41,290 bases of DNA from Actinomycetota bacterium (GTDB lineage Bacteria; Actinomycetota; Thermoleophilia; RBG-16-64-13): the NCBI GenBank assembly GCA_023483915.1, contig JAMDEO010000127.1:1-41290 (forward strand), written 5' to 3'. Position numbers and translations under genes: made by a program. Positions 16,804-24,493 of the stretch are shown piece by piece. The notes beneath the pieces are model-generated. The model worked only from the letters and a program-made list of their open reading frames with translations, searched no databases and was not told the DNA's origin. Position 1 is the first letter of the stretch. The number at the start of each line of letters is the position of its first letter.

Positions 16804-18390
16804 ATGTTTGTTTCTGAACTGCTGAGCATGCTGGATGAGCTGGCTCCATTCTCGCTGGCTGAGCCTTGGGATAACTGTGGCTTGCTGGTCGGCGATGAGA
16901 ATGCCGACGCAAATAAGATTATCCTGGCGCTGGAGTTGACCGAAGAAGTGCTCACAGAGGCCATCACTGGCGGCTTTGGCGTCGTCCTTGTCCATCACCC
17001 GATTTTGTTCTCACCGGTGCGCCGCATCGTCGGGTCCGAGGGACAAGGGCGAGTGATTCGCGCGTCGATACAAGCGGGGATCAACGTGATTGCCTGTCAC
17101 ACCAACCTGGATGCGGCCCCGGGGGGCATCGCAGATATTGTGGGAGCTGAACTGGGTCTCACGGATATGGTCCCGCTGCAGATGGCTCCTGCGGGTTGGT
17201 TCAGGTTCGTTGGTTTCGTCCCATTGGATGCGCTTGAGAGTGTCACACGGGCGGTATTCGCTGCTGGTGGGGGCGTCATCGGCAACTACAGCGGGTGCGC
17301 CTACTCGGGGGAGGGTCAAGGCTGGTTCACACCGGAAAAGTCCGCCCGCCCGGCTACTGGCCGGGTCGGTAATGCGGAGCGCACGCCGGAGGCGCGCTGG
17401 GAGACAGTCGTCCCGCGTGGTCGTCTGGGCGCGGTAGTAAGGGCGTATGTCGCCGCTCATCCGTACGAAGAGCCGGCCTTTGACGTGTATCCCACCGAAG
17501 ATCGGCTGCCGAGGATGGGTCTCGGCAGAGTCGGGGACCTGGAATCGCCGCTGACTGTCGCACACTTGGCTTTGCGCGCAGCGGAGGTCTTCGCTCTGAG
17601 TGCGCCTGCGATCGGCGGCGCTCGGGACAAGATGGTTCGTAGGGTTGCCGTCCTGCCGGGAAGCGGACGGTCTCTTGTTGAAGAGGCAGCCAAACTTGCC
17701 GACGTTTTTGTGACTGGCGATCTGACCTACCACGATTCGGAGAAAGCGATGGAACTCGGTCTCGGCCTGATATCGCTACCGCACGGAGAAGTCGAGTGGG
17801 CCGCGCTTAGACGCTGGGCGGCCAAACTCCGAGAGAGGCTTGGCAGGGGCGGCCCGAGTGTTTCCCTTGCTACGGCTTGGCGCCCGGCATGGCAGTCTGC
17901 GGGAGCTTCCAACCCTGCTCCTGGCGGGAGGACGGCTCCGGCTTTGCCAGAAGGTGCCGCCGGACGTTCGAGGGTAACAATGTGGATCGACGGGGGCTGC
18001 CGGGGTAACCCAGGTCCCGGTGGAATTGGGATCGTGCTGAAGACTGCGGGAGGGGCGGTCATCGAGGAGGTTGGCCGGGCTATTGGAGCCTGCACCAACA
18101 ATGTGGCGGAGTACACGGCTCTCCTCGATGGACTTGAGCTCGCGGCCCGGCATGGCGCGCGTGAGGTGGACGTTTTCTCGGATTCAGAGCTACTGGTGAA
18201 ACAGATGAGCGGCGAATACCGGGTCAAGAATGAGGGTCTAAAGGATCTGCATACCCAGGCCAACGCCAAGGTGGCCATTTTCTCTAAAGTCGAGATACGC
18301 TACGTACCCCGGGAACAGAACAAACGCGCGGATGCCTTGGTAAACGAGGCCCTCGATGCCGCGGGGGACGGGCCGGAAGGCCTCTTCTAG
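16804..18390 (+). CDS. Nif3/YqfO-type metal protein fused to a C-terminal RNase HI domain
   Basis: One uninterrupted 528-residue frame joins two families. Residues 1 to about 345 are a Nif3-like dinuclear-metal protein: VHHPILF (His64, His65), CHTNLDA (His99, Asp103) and LPHGEVEW (His327, Glu331) are the metal ligands, and a PII-like insert (about 130-230) contains AAHPYEEPAFDVYP. A Pro/Ala-rich linker follows. Residues 391-520 are RNase HI with all four acidic residues: Asp396 in WIDGGCRGNPG, Glu436 in NNVAEYTALLDGL, Asp460 in FSDSELLVKQM, Asp510 in NKRADALVNEALD. RNase HI cuts the RNA of RNA-DNA hybrids; Nif3 has a hydrolase-like centre of uncertain substrate. In actinobacteria these families are often near neighbours, so this looks like a fused operon. 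GGGGGA precedes ATG 16804. Confidence 0.93.
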   Translation: MFVSELLSMLDELAPFSLAEPWDNCGLLVGDENADANKIILALELTEEVLTEAITGGFGVVLVHHPILFSPVRRIVGSEGQGRVIRASIQAGINVIACHTNLDAAPGGIADIVGAELGLTDMVPLQMAPAGWFRFVGFVPLDALESVTRAVFAAGGGVIGNYSGCAYSGEGQGWFTPEKSARPATGRVGNAERTPEARWETVVPRGRLGAVVRAYVAAHPYEEPAFDVYPTEDRLPRMGLGRVGDLESPLTVAHLALRAAEVFALSAPAIGGARDKMVRRVAVLPGSGRSLVEEAAKLADVFVTGDLTYHDSEKAMELGLGLISLPHGEVEWAALRRWAAKLRERLGRGGPSVSLATAWRPAWQSAGASNPAPGGRTAPALPEGAAGRSRVTMWIDGGCRGNPGPGGIGIVLKTAGGAVIEEVGRAIGACTNNVAEYTALLDGLELAARHGAREVDVFSDSELLVKQMSGEYRVKNEGLKDLHTQANAKVAIFSKVEIRYVPREQNKRADALVNEALDAAGDGPEGLF

Positions 18391-18410
18391 ACACCCGTCG
18401 GCCCGCCTGT

Positions 18411-18439
18411 TTGCATCGGTCAAGGGGCTGGTCTATAAT
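18411..18439 (+). promoter_or_regulatory. promoter of the tRNA-Gly/tRNA-Cys pair
   Basis: TTGCAT (18411-18416), a 17-base spacer and a consensus TATAAT (18434-18439) lie 21 bases before tRNA-Gly. Confidence 0.85.
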
Positions 18440-18460
18440 CCACCAGCCGTGAGGTTCCGG

Positions 18461-18537
18461 GCGGATGTAGCTCAGTTGGCTAGAGCGTCTGCTTGCCATG
18501 CAGAAGGTCGAGGGTTCGAATCCCTTCATCCGCTCCA
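18461..18537 (+). tRNA. tRNA-Gly (GCC), CCA encoded
   Basis: Acceptor GCGGATG pairs with CATCCGC; anticodon stem TCTGC/GCAGA with loop TTGCCAT (GCC); T-arm GAGGG-TTCGAAT-CCCTT. Discriminator T is followed by an encoded CCA (18535-18537). Confidence 0.96.
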
Positions 18538-18559
18538 TGTTTTCCCCGCGACTACCCGA

Positions 18560-18631
18560 GGCGACGTGGCCGAGTGGCTTAGGCACGGGTCTGCAAAACC
18601 CGCTACACCGGTTCGACTCCGGTCGTCGCCT
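18560..18631 (+). tRNA. tRNA-Cys (GCA)
   Basis: Acceptor GGCGACG pairs with CGTCGCC; anticodon stem CGGGT/ACCCG with loop CTGCAAA (GCA); discriminator T, a tRNA-Cys identity element. It is followed by CCT, so CCA is not encoded. It lies 22 bases after tRNA-Gly and is probably cut from the same transcript. Confidence 0.96.
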
Positions 18632-18713
18632 CCTCAGGCGCAGTTCTCTCCGGCCCCTTTTTTGCAGGCAAAGTCAGGAGCATGCCACCGCTATTGCTCT
18701 GGGCCGCTCGGTT

Positions 18714-18742
18714 TTGACTCATTTGGGCCCAGGGCATACATT
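18714..18742 (+). promoter_or_regulatory. promoter of the L,D-transpeptidase gene (leaderless)
   Basis: TTGACT (18714-18719), a 17-base spacer and TACATT (18737-18742). The ATG at 18749 begins six bases after the -10, about where transcription would start, and no ribosome-binding site precedes it. This fits a leaderless mRNA. Confidence 0.65.
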
Positions 18743-18748
18743 GTTTTG

Positions 18749-20071
18749 ATGAAATGCGCACGCACGAAACGGAGCCGCGTCACCACGACCGCGCCTTTTT
18801 GGGTGCATGCTTTGCTTTGCCTCGGTCTCGTGATAGGACTGCTCGCACTTGGAATCCCTTCCAGCGGGAATGCGTCGGCTCAATCCTTCCTGGATGTGCA
18901 CGAAGGCGAATGGTTCCAGCCCGCCGTCGAGGCCTTGGCGGAGCAGGGAGCTATCACTGGGTACTCGGACGGGACTTTTCGCCCGTACGATCCGATCACG
19001 CGCGCCGACTTCGCCGTTATTATGGCAGCCATTTTGCACCTGCCGCCCCAGTACAGCAGTCCCTTCAGCGATGTGACCGGGAGCGACTGGTATGCGGGGG
19101 CGGTGGGGGCTCTCGAGGACCTGGGCATCATTCAGGGCACTGCCGCCGGCACCTTCAACCCCTCGGGGGAGGTAGAGCGGCAACAAGCCGCGACCTTCAT
19201 GATTCGTGCAACCGCCTACCAAAACACAATTGACCCGGAGAATGGGATTGAGTTGATGACCGATGCGGAGGAAGCTGCAGCCTGGTTGGGGAGCTTCAAA
19301 GACCGATGGTCGATCACACCGGCCCACTCCTTATCCGTGGCCAATTGCTTTCGACTTGGGATAGTGTCCGGCTACGCGGACCTTCGCTTCTATCCCTTCG
19401 TGACGATCACTCGGGCCCAGGCGGCGGGAATGGTCTACGCAGGACTCGTGATGCAGCGCCCGGCGCGCACGGAGCCGCCAGTCCAAGTAGCTGCCGAGAG
19501 CGGTTATCCAACATTGGTCGCCGGAGCGACGGGGTTCTTCGTCGGTTGGCTTGAACGAAGGTTGACGGCTCTCTCTTACCGGCCAGGAATGGTCGACGGG
19601 ATCTTCGATGAGCGGACGGCTGACGCCGTCCTTGCTTTCCAGAAGGCAGAAGGCTTACCCAGGACTGCGGACGCATCGGACAGGGTGATCCGCGAACTCA
19701 TCTCGGCATCCGTGCCCATGCCGCGTAAGACGCTCGGCGGCAAAAGGGTCGAGATAGACCTGACCCGACAGATCCTGTTGTTGATCGAAGGTCCTGATGT
19801 CACCGCCACCATTCCAGTAGCCACCGGACGCGCCGGTTGGAGAACGCCCACTGGATCCTTCTCCATTGAAAGAAAGCTGCCCTATTGGCGGGAAAGCAGG
19901 CTGGGTCTTCTGTACAAACCGGCGTACTTCTATGGCGGGTATGCCATCCACGGGTCATACTCGGTCCCGGCTGCTCCGGCAAGCCACGGCTGCGTGCGGG
20001 TGGCCGTCACCACGATGGACTGGCTGTACCCGCTGCTGCCGATAGGTATGAGGGTAGACGTGTACTATTAG
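18749..20071 (+). CDS. secreted SLH-domain / peptidoglycan-binding L,D-transpeptidase
   Basis: This 440-residue exported wall protein has a signal peptide (residues 1-45, basic start, hydrophobic ALLCLGLVIGLLALGI, AxA-like ASA end). Up to three SLH repeats follow (about 47-90 with GYSDGTFRPYDPITRADF, 105-155 and 190-232), which anchor proteins to wall polymers. Next come a PG_binding_1 domain (about 263-318, MVDGIFDERTADAVLAFQ) and a YkuD L,D-transpeptidase (about 332-440) with IHGS and SHGCVRV, catalytic Cys415. Such enzymes make 3-3 cross-links or attach proteins to peptidoglycan. The track's ORF starts upstream and runs through two tRNA genes, so ATG 18749 is used. It sits between tRNA-Cys and tRNA-Val. 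Confidence 0.92.
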   Translation: MKCARTKRSRVTTTAPFWVHALLCLGLVIGLLALGIPSSGNASAQSFLDVHEGEWFQPAVEALAEQGAITGYSDGTFRPYDPITRADFAVIMAAILHLPPQYSSPFSDVTGSDWYAGAVGALEDLGIIQGTAAGTFNPSGEVERQQAATFMIRATAYQNTIDPENGIELMTDAEEAAAWLGSFKDRWSITPAHSLSVANCFRLGIVSGYADLRFYPFVTITRAQAAGMVYAGLVMQRPARTEPPVQVAAESGYPTLVAGATGFFVGWLERRLTALSYRPGMVDGIFDERTADAVLAFQKAEGLPRTADASDRVIRELISASVPMPRKTLGGKRVEIDLTRQILLLIEGPDVTATIPVATGRAGWRTPTGSFSIERKLPYWRESRLGLLYKPAYFYGGYAIHGSYSVPAAPASHGCVRVAVTTMDWLYPLLPIGMRVDVYY

Positions 20072-20083
20072 GCGCTGTATCAT
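20055..20083 (+). promoter_or_regulatory. possible promoter of tRNA-Val
   Basis: TAGACG (20055-20060) and TATCAT (20078-20083) are 17 bases apart, overlapping the end of the transpeptidase gene and ending 15 bases before tRNA-Val. The hexamers are weaker than those of the other tRNA promoters here. Confidence 0.4.
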
Positions 20084-20098
20084 GACCGACCTGAGATC

Positions 20099-20170
20099 GG
20101 GCGCTTAGCTCAGGGGGAGAGCGCTTCCTTGACGCGGAAGAGGCCATAGGTTCAAATCCTATAGCGCCCA
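20099..20170 (+). tRNA. tRNA-Val (GAC)
   Basis: Acceptor GGGCGCT pairs with AGCGCCC; anticodon stem CTTCC/GGAAG with loop TTGACGC (GAC); T-arm with TTCAAAT; discriminator A. The next bases are CTC, so CCA is not encoded. Confidence 0.95.
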
Positions 20171-20212
20171 CTCCCGAGATGGTGGTTCGCCACGCCTTTC
20201 TTGCGAGGCTCC

Positions 20213-22126
20213 ATGAAGGTACTGCTTCCTGACGGATCAGATCTAATCGTGCCCGACGGTGCTACCGGCACCGATGTTGCCCAAACTATCGGACAACGAT
20301 TGGCCAAGGCCGCTGTCGCCGTCAAGATCAATGGCGAAGTGGTGGACATGGCTACAGCGGTCCACGATGGGGACAGCGTGGCAGTAATCACGGACTCGTC
20401 ACCGGAGGGGCTCGAAGTCATCCGCCATTCTGCCGCGCACGTTCTTGCTGAGGCGGCGGTCAAGCTTTACCCAGGTACCAAAGTTGCCATCGGCCCTGCC
20501 ATCAGGGACGGGTTCTACTACGACTTCGAATTCCCCCAACAGGTAGGCGAGGACGATCTGCATAAGATCACCGACCAGATGACGCGGCTGCTGACTGAGC
20601 ATCGCGCGTTCAATCGCCGTCAGGTGAGCCGGGAGGAAGCTCTGAAGCTATTTGCGGACGAGCCATACAAGAGCGAGCTTATCCGCGATCTGCCCGAAGG
20701 CAGCGCAATATCCATCTACACTCAGGGAGAATTCACCGATCTCTGCCGGGGGCCACATGTTCCGGATACGGCCCGCATCGGGGCTGTGGCCCTCCTCTCG
20801 GTGGCGGGGGCATATTGGCGCGGAGACAGCAAGAAGCCCATGCTCACCCGCATCTATGGGACTGCCTTCCCCACGAAAAAGGAATTGGACGAGTATCTCA
20901 CCAGGCTTGAGATGGCGCGCCAGCGCGACCATCGGCGTCTGGGGCGCGAGCTTGGCTTGTTCAGCTTCCATGATGAAGGACCGGGGTTCCCCTTCTTCCA
21001 TCCCAAGGGCATGCGCGTGATCAATGCGTTGCTGGATTATTGGCGAAGGGAGCACGTTGCCGCGGGCTACGACGAGACCAAGACCCCCATCATGCTAGAA
21101 CGTACCCTGTGGGAGCACTCCGGTCATTGGGACAACTACAAAGACAACATGTATTTCACGGTGATCGACGAAGTAGATTTCGCAGTGAAGCCCATGAACT
21201 GTCCCGGCGGTACGCTGATCTACAAGACCGATCAGCACTCGTACCGCGACTTTCCCATGCGCATGGCCGAGTTGGGACTCGTGCATAGACATGAGCTTTC
21301 TGGGGTGCTTCACGGGTTGTTCCGCGTGCGGATGTTCACTCAGGACGACGCGCACATTTTCTGCCTGCCCACCCAGGTAGAGGATGAAATCGTCGGCGTC
21401 ATCGACCTGGTGCAGCGCATGTACCGAACATTCGGTTTCGAGCGCGTACATATCGAACTGTCCACGCGCCCCGCCAAATCCATCGGTACCGAAGAGATGT
21501 GGCACACCGCGGAGAGTGCCCTCGCGGCAGCTCTGGAGAGGGCCGGGCTCGAGTACGTGTTGAATCCCGGAGACGGCGCCTTCTACGGGCCCAAGATAGA
21601 CTTCCACATCGAGGACGTCATGGGTAGGACGTGGCAATGTGCCACCTGCCAGCTCGACTTTGCCATGCCGGAGAAGCTTGACCTCGACTATGTCGGGGAG
21701 GACAACCAGAAGCACCGCCCGGTCATGATCCACAGGACCGTACTCGGCAGCGTGGAGCGGTTTCTCGCCATCCTCATCGAGCATTACGGAGGGGCATTGC
21801 CCGCTTGGCTGGCGCCGGTTCAGGCAGTCGTGGTTCCGGTGGCCGATCGCCACGTGGAGTACGCGGAAACCGTGAGCCGCAGGCTTGCGGGTACAGGGCT
21901 CCGGGTGGAGGTCGATGGCCGCACGGAATCGGTTTCGAAGAAGATTCGCGACGGTGAGGTCCTCAAGGTGCCCTTCCTGCTGGTAGTTGGCGACCGGGAG
22001 GTCGAGAGCCAGACCGTCACAATCCGCACACGCGGCAGCAAAGAGACGGCCTCGTATTCCCTCGAGAAGGCCTCGGCCGAGTTGGACGCCAAGGCCGCGC
22101 CCCCTGCGGTAGGGTCAGGCGCTTGA
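20213..22126 (+). CDS. thrS: threonyl-tRNA synthetase
   Basis: ThrRS attaches threonine to tRNA-Thr. The 637-residue protein has the full bacterial layout: TGS domain (residues 1-62), the second N-terminal editing domain with HSAAHVLAEA and its partner Cys/His segment (TDLCRGPHVP), a class II catalytic core with motif 2 (LSGVLHGLFRVRMFTQDDAHIF), Zn-binding Cys in KPMNCPGGT and His in VMIHRTVLGSVERF, and a C-terminal anticodon domain. ATG 20213 has GCGAGG five bases upstream and is preferred to the track's 20201 start. I looked for a T-box leader in the 42 bases after tRNA-Val and found no room for one. Confidence 0.97.
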   Translation: MKVLLPDGSDLIVPDGATGTDVAQTIGQRLAKAAVAVKINGEVVDMATAVHDGDSVAVITDSSPEGLEVIRHSAAHVLAEAAVKLYPGTKVAIGPAIRDGFYYDFEFPQQVGEDDLHKITDQMTRLLTEHRAFNRRQVSREEALKLFADEPYKSELIRDLPEGSAISIYTQGEFTDLCRGPHVPDTARIGAVALLSVAGAYWRGDSKKPMLTRIYGTAFPTKKELDEYLTRLEMARQRDHRRLGRELGLFSFHDEGPGFPFFHPKGMRVINALLDYWRREHVAAGYDETKTPIMLERTLWEHSGHWDNYKDNMYFTVIDEVDFAVKPMNCPGGTLIYKTDQHSYRDFPMRMAELGLVHRHELSGVLHGLFRVRMFTQDDAHIFCLPTQVEDEIVGVIDLVQRMYRTFGFERVHIELSTRPAKSIGTEEMWHTAESALAAALERAGLEYVLNPGDGAFYGPKIDFHIEDVMGRTWQCATCQLDFAMPEKLDLDYVGEDNQKHRPVMIHRTVLGSVERFLAILIEHYGGALPAWLAPVQAVVVPVADRHVEYAETVSRRLAGTGLRVEVDGRTESVSKKIRDGEVLKVPFLLVVGDREVESQTVTIRTRGSKETASYSLEKASAELDAKAAPPAVGSGA

Positions 22127-22151
22127 GGCTCGGCAGGCCTTGGGCTATACT
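22123..22151 (+). promoter_or_regulatory. promoter of the infC-rpmI-rplT operon
   Basis: TTGAGG (22123-22128, overlapping the thrS stop), a 17-base spacer and TATACT (22146-22151). Transcription would start near 22158, leaving a leader of about 270 bases before infC. Confidence 0.7.
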
Positions 22152-22260
22152 TCGCGGTTGCATAAAGAGGAAGCCGTCCTTCCCACCTCGTGCCTCGTTG
22201 GCGCTGGGTCAAGCCATAGATGGTCAGCGGTCAGGCGTTTGACAGCGCGGCCGCATTGGG

Positions 22261-22286
22261 AAGAGCGGTGGCGGACCGCTCTTTTT
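22261..22286 (+). terminator. attenuator-like intrinsic terminator in the infC leader
   Basis: A 9-bp stem AAGAGCGGT/ACCGCTCTT with a 5-base loop runs into five Ts (22282-22286), a clear Rho-independent terminator about 130 bases before infC. Inside a leader it suggests attenuation, plausibly by ribosomal protein L20 or translation status. Confidence 0.75.
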
Positions 22287-22305
22287 GCGTGTGCAAGTGG
22301 AGAAA

Positions 22306-22387
22306 GGCTGTTGGGAATTGAAGCTCCGACCCTCAGGGTGCGCCGCCCAGTGCGGCCTGGGGATCGCGGCCTGATTTCCCGACAGCC
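22306..22387 (+). promoter_or_regulatory. structured infC leader element, possible L20-type r-protein leader
   Basis: Bases 22306-22317 (GGCTGTTGGGAA) pair with 22376-22387 (TTCCCGACAGCC) over 12 positions, with one G-T wobble. They enclose smaller hairpins such as GCCGC-CCAGT-GCGGC. L20 is known to control infC-rpmI-rplT through such leader structures in other bacteria. Assignment to that class is an inference. Confidence 0.55.
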
Positions 22388-22427
22388 CCCCAACTAACCG
22401 GTAGCGCCGGGGGAGGTGCAGGGCAAC

Positions 22428-22937
22428 ATAGCCGATATCGTTCGCATCAACGAGAAGATCCGCGCAGACGAAGTCCGGTTGATCGGACCGGATGGTGAGC
22501 AGGTAGGGATCGTGGACATCCGTGAGGCGCTGAATTACGCCGACAGGCTGAATCTCGATTTGGTCGAGGTAGCGCCGATGGCCAATCCGCCGGTCTGCAA
22601 GGTGATGGATTACGGCAAGTATAGGTACGAGCAAGAACAGAAGGCTAAGGAAGCGCGTAAGCGTCAGACGACCATCAGCATCAAGGAGATCAAGCTGAGG
22701 CCGAAGATCGACGACCACGACTTCGAGACGAAGAAAGGGCACGTCGAGCGTTTTCTTAGAAAAGGAGACAAAGTCAAACTCACGATCATGTTTCGCGGCA
22801 GAGAGCTTGTCCATCCTCATCTGGGGGAGAGGCTGCTCCGCCGAATGGCCGAAGATTTGGGCGAAATCAGCGAGGTGGAATCGCAGCCCAGTCTGGACGG
22901 CAGAAACATGGTCATGATGCTGGCCCCAAAGCGCTGA
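22428..22937 (+). CDS. infC: translation initiation factor IF-3, probable AUA start
   Basis: IF3 binds the 30S subunit and rejects wrong start codons. N-domain signatures are [24 protein letters not shown] and [21 protein letters not shown]; the C-domain has [17 protein letters not shown] and [16 protein letters not shown]. The track's GTG at 22416 overlaps the Shine-Dalgarno sequence itself (GGAGGTG, 22412-22418) and cannot be used with it. In frame and nine bases after that site is ATA 22428; no ATG, GTG or TTG follows nearby. IF3 genes elsewhere start with AUU or AUC and are autoregulated because IF3 discriminates against them, so AUA fits the same logic. The resulting length is 169 residues. 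Confidence 0.93.
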   Translation: MADIVRINEKIRADEVRLIGPDGEQVGIVDIREALNYADRLNLDLVEVAPMANPPVCKVMDYGKYRYEQEQKAKEARKRQTTISIKEIKLRPKIDDHDFETKKGHVERFLRKGDKVKLTIMFRGRELVHPHLGERLLRRMAEDLGEISEVESQPSLDGRNMVMMLAPKR

Positions 22938-23032
22938 CCGGCGCGGGGCGGCTCGGCCGCCACAGCTATGACGGAGCCTCCTGGATCGGGGGGTCGGCGT
23001 GAGTCGGCCCGAGCAAGGACAAAGGGAAAGCC

Positions 23033-23227
23033 ATGCCTAAGAACAAAACGCACAAGGGAACGAAGAAGCGCGTGAAGGTGACCGCTACCGGCAAGCTCAT
23101 GAAGAAACGGGCTTTCGGGAGCCACCTACTCACGAAGAAGTCCGCCAATCGCAAGCGGAAGATCCGCAAGGCGCTGGTTGTCTGCGCGAGCGATCAAGGC
23201 CGCCTGCGCCATCTTCTGGGCCGCTAG
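23033..23227 (+). CDS. rpmI: 50S ribosomal protein L35
   Basis: This 64-residue, very basic protein matches L35 throughout (MPKNKTHKGTKKRVKVTATGK, SHLLTKKSANRKRKIR). It is part of the large ribosomal subunit. AAAGGGAAAG precedes the ATG. It lies between infC and rplT, the near-universal order, and shares their leader control. Confidence 0.97.
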   Translation: MPKNKTHKGTKKRVKVTATGKLMKKRAFGSHLLTKKSANRKRKIRKALVVCASDQGRLRHLLGR

Positions 23228-23239
23228 GAGGACGGGGTC

Positions 23240-23599
23240 ATGCCTAGGGTAAAGAGAAGCATCCACGCCCAGAAGAAACGCCGCAAAACCCTGGATGAGG
23301 CCAAGGGCTATTGGGGCCTCAAGAAGTCGTCATACCGGAGAGCCAAGGAGCAACTCCTCAAATCCGGCACCTACGCGTATCGGGACCGGCGCGCGCGGAA
23401 GCGTGAATTCCGCCGGTTATGGATCACGAGGATCAACGCGGGAGCTCGCGAGCACGGGATGAGCTACAACGAGCTTATTCACGGGTTGAAGGAAGCTAAC
23501 ATAGAGGTTGACCGCAAGATCCTCGCAGATCTCGCAGTGCGTGAGCCTGAGGTCTTTGCCCAGATGGCGGCCAGGGCCAAAGAGGCACTCGTCGGTTAA
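23240..23599 (+). CDS. rplT: 50S ribosomal protein L20
   Basis: L20 is a large-subunit assembly protein and, in several bacteria, the repressor of its own operon. The 119 residues match the family from [18 protein letters not shown] to the C-terminal RNA-binding part ([26 protein letters not shown]). GGAGG lies ten bases before the ATG, 12 bases after the rpmI stop. Confidence 0.98.
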   Translation: MPRVKRSIHAQKKRRKTLDEAKGYWGLKKSSYRRAKEQLLKSGTYAYRDRRARKREFRRLWITRINAGAREHGMSYNELIHGLKEANIEVDRKILADLAVREPEVFAQMAARAKEALVG

Positions 23600-23649
23600 G
23601 GTTCTGAGCGGCAGGCCGCCGGTCTAGTGGGCGAGCGGGGTCAACCACC

Positions 23650-24489
23650 ATGATTCGCGATATCGCCGGACGGCAGAACCACAGCGTCAAACTGGCCCAA
23701 AAGCTCCAGAGGAAGAACTACCGCCGGGAACATGGGCTTCTGGTTGCCGAAGGAATGGATCTCTTGGCGATCGCAGTGGAGTCTGAGGCCGACCTTCGAG
23801 AGGTCCTTGTCCGTCAAGACCTTGTCGGTAGGCTTCCGGCAGGGCTCGTCGAACGAGCGGAGGCGGGGGCACTCAACATCGGCGTCTGTTCGGCTGAGGT
23901 TCTGAGCGCGGCGAGTTCGCTGGGAGGGGCGGCAGACGTCGTCTTTGTCTGCGGGGAGCCACAGTGGAGTCTAGGAGACCTTGACCTGGAGCAAGGGGTC
24001 GTAGTCTACCTTCAGGAGGTAGGAGATCCAGGGAACGTAGGTACGTTGGTGCGCTCGTGCGTTGCCTTTGGCTCGGCGGGTCTCGTCTGCTCCCCCGGCA
24101 CGGCTGATCCATATGGGCCTAAGGCCATGCGGGCCGGCATGGGGGCACAGTTCCTGCTCCCACTGGTGACAGAGGTGAACGCCCAGGATCTCATGGCGAG
24201 GCTGGAGGTGCTGCGGAAGCAGGGTGCCCAGCCCGCTGATGTCTTGATAGCCGACTCGCGGAGTGGGGAGGACGTCGCGGAGATCTCGCGCGCAGAAGTC
24301 GGAGCAATCATAGTCCTTGGCGCAGAGCGGCGTGGCCCAGGAAACGAGTGGCGCGGACGAAGCCGTGTACGGATTCCTCAAGCCCGGTTCGACTCACTCA
24401 ACGTGGCAATGGCGGGGACGATCCTGCTGTATGAGCTCCATCGGGCCCAGGAGCGACGCGTAGTAGCAATCAATCAGCCGGTCCGCTAG
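23650..24489 (+). CDS. TrmH/SpoU-family RNA 2'-O-methyltransferase
   Basis: The protein methylates a ribose 2'-OH in rRNA or tRNA using SAM. Its C-terminal half carries the three SPOUT knot motifs: QEVGDPGNVGTLVRSCVAFGS, IIVLGAERRGPGNEWR and DSLNVAMAGTILLYEL. The N-terminal part (NYRREHGLLVAEGMDLLAIAVES) resembles the substrate-binding domain of 23S rRNA methylases of the RlmB/TsnR type. At 279 residues it is normal length. In actinobacteria a tsnR-like gene occupies this place between rplT and pheS, which supports 23S rRNA as the target, but the modified nucleotide cannot be read from the sequence. Confidence 0.92.
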   Translation: MIRDIAGRQNHSVKLAQKLQRKNYRREHGLLVAEGMDLLAIAVESEADLREVLVRQDLVGRLPAGLVERAEAGALNIGVCSAEVLSAASSLGGAADVVFVCGEPQWSLGDLDLEQGVVVYLQEVGDPGNVGTLVRSCVAFGSAGLVCSPGTADPYGPKAMRAGMGAQFLLPLVTEVNAQDLMARLEVLRKQGAQPADVLIADSRSGEDVAEISRAEVGAIIVLGAERRGPGNEWRGRSRVRIPQARFDSLNVAMAGTILLYELHRAQERRVVAINQPVR

Positions 24490-24493
24490 GATT

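Noticed and set aside
18356-18748. N-terminal extension of the transpeptidase ORF in the track
   Set aside because: It reads through tRNA-Gly, tRNA-Cys and the gene's own promoter, so it is not coding.
20171-20212. T-box leader before thrS (also checked at pheS and tyrS)
   Set aside because: The gaps are too short and the conserved T-box sequence is absent.
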